Part shown: piece by piece, positions 6,602 to 7,142 of the stretch
How positions within the stretch are numbered: the first letter of the stretch is position 1
Layout of the letters: each line of letters starts with the position of its first letter
Origin: JAFGED01 sp964551295
GTDB taxonomy: Bacteria; Chloroflexota; Anaerolineae; B4-G1
NCBI GenBank assembly: GCA_964551295.1
Contig: CAZKDJ010000204.1
Span: 1 to 7,142 of the forward strand
Direction: 5' to 3'
DNA length: 7,142 nucleotides
Made by a program: the position numbers and the translations under genes
The notes under the pieces: generated by a model
Told to the model about the DNA's origin: nothing
What the model saw: the letters and a program-made list of their open reading frames with translations, nothing else
Database searches by the model: none

Positions 6602-7142
6602 AGTTCATCTCCTTGTCGTGGATAAGATTTCTCGATATTTGAAAGATCCTTCGCTTTGCACTGCGGCCGCCGCCCCACCCCCTCCAACACCGCCTCCATC
6701 AGCGGCAGGAAATTGGCCACTCGCTTGGCCTGAATCACCCAGTCCCACAGCGGCTCGAACTTTTTCCACCCGCCGGTGTAAGCCAGATGGCGCAGCCGTC
6801 CCGGCACGCTCTCTTTCGTCCACGCCGCGCGAAATATAGCGCCCCAGCGGTAAAACTCGCGGTAGGCGCGCCAGTAGCCCGCCTCCAGCGCCTGCGCCGT
6901 CATCTTGGCCGGGCGAAAGACGGCGTGGCGCGTGTCGTACAGGTCCCAATCGTGCGTCGTGATACGTCCCTGCGCCGTCATGCGCTTGTACAGCGCTGTC
7001 CCAGGATATGGCGTGAGGATGTGGAACGTCGCCGTCTCGATGCCCCGCCCCACTACCCACTCCACGGTGCGGTCGAAAACCGAGGGATGGGTACCATCCC
7101 CGTCGTCATCCTCGTCCATCCCAAACACAAAGCTGCCGTTGA
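6586..7142 (-). CDS. B12-binding-type radical SAM protein, C-terminal part (runs off window)
   Basis: The first ~185 residues readable from the right edge are the C-terminal part of a radical SAM enzyme. NGSFVFGMDEDDDG and then VFDRTVEWVVGRGIETATF are late strands and helices of the radical SAM barrel. They lead into the family signature HILTPYPGTALYKRM, ITTHDWDLYDTRHAVFRPAKM and a YWRAYREFYRW helix. This signature is typical of B12-binding-domain radical SAM proteins, which use a 4Fe-4S cluster and SAM for methyl transfer and related chemistry. The CxxxCxxC cluster motif and any cobalamin domain lie beyond the window. The frame is open to the edge without a start; GTG 7128 is internal, since NGSF precedes it. 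The tail after about residue 155 is hydrophilic. It is the first visible gene of the minus-strand operon. Substrate cannot be told. Confidence 0.85.
   Translation of the reverse strand, partial: NGSFVFGMDEDDDGDGTHPSVFDRTVEWVVGRGIETATFHILTPYPGTALYKRMTAQGRITTHDWDLYDTRHAVFRPAKMTAQALEAGYWRAYREFYRWGAIFRAAWTKESVPGRLRHLAYTGGWKKFEPLWDWVIQAKRVANFLPLMEAVLEGVGRRPQCKAKDLSNIEKSYPRQGDELCTTY

Noticed and set aside
6128..6625. Plus-strand ORF of 165 aa opposite the 306-aa membrane protein
   Set aside because: It is Arg/Gln/His-rich low-complexity shadow coding from the antisense of a hydrophobic gene.

Overview
The window looks like a draft-assembly segment from a Chloroflexota bacterium (Anaerolineae/Caldilineae-like). 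This is inferred from two things: a secreted DUF11/Ig-type protein ending in the tail IYLPLVLRNY, a C-terminus I associate with secreted proteins of that phylum, and a lipid-anchored HlyD-type adaptor with no outer-membrane partner in view. Coding GC is fairly high. I see no tRNA, rRNA, CRISPR array, insertion sequence or phage gene.

Left part (1-1837, + strand). The first ~470 bases hold the C-terminal end of an FtsX/MacB-type ABC permease whose frame is broken upstream. An intergenic stretch rich in GTGAC/GTCAC dyads and a plausible promoter follow. Then comes a complete lipoprotein HlyD/MacA-like adaptor. Permease and adaptor are the usual partners of a MacAB-like exporter, but no ATPase is visible. 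A strong two-way hairpin terminator closes this unit.

Centre (1838-4972). A GT28/MGDG-synthase-like glycosyltransferase lies on the - strand with its own promoter. It is divergent from a + strand secreted surface protein (signal peptide, two DUF11-like domains, a bacterial Ig-like domain, a cadherin-like/Big_9 domain and the YLPLVLRNY tail). The signal peptide and the mature domains lie in different frames, and one extra C in a CCC run at 3522-3524 would join them. The 254-base divergent spacer carries T5 tracts spaced about 21 bp apart. A 16-bp hairpin ends the surface-protein gene and also serves the convergent gene beyond it.

Right part (4973-7142, - strand). Three tightly packed genes are read right to left: the C-terminal part of a B12-binding-type radical SAM protein (running off the window), a 306-aa polytopic membrane protein overlapping it by 16 bases, and a 227-aa polytopic membrane protein starting 14 bases later. 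This is an operon that joins a radical SAM enzyme to two membrane proteins of unknown function, and it is the best candidate here for an uncharacterised system.

Taken together the region is envelope-oriented: export, glycolipid synthesis, surface display and membrane proteins. Two frame disruptions in 7 kb mean that indel errors in the assembly should be considered.
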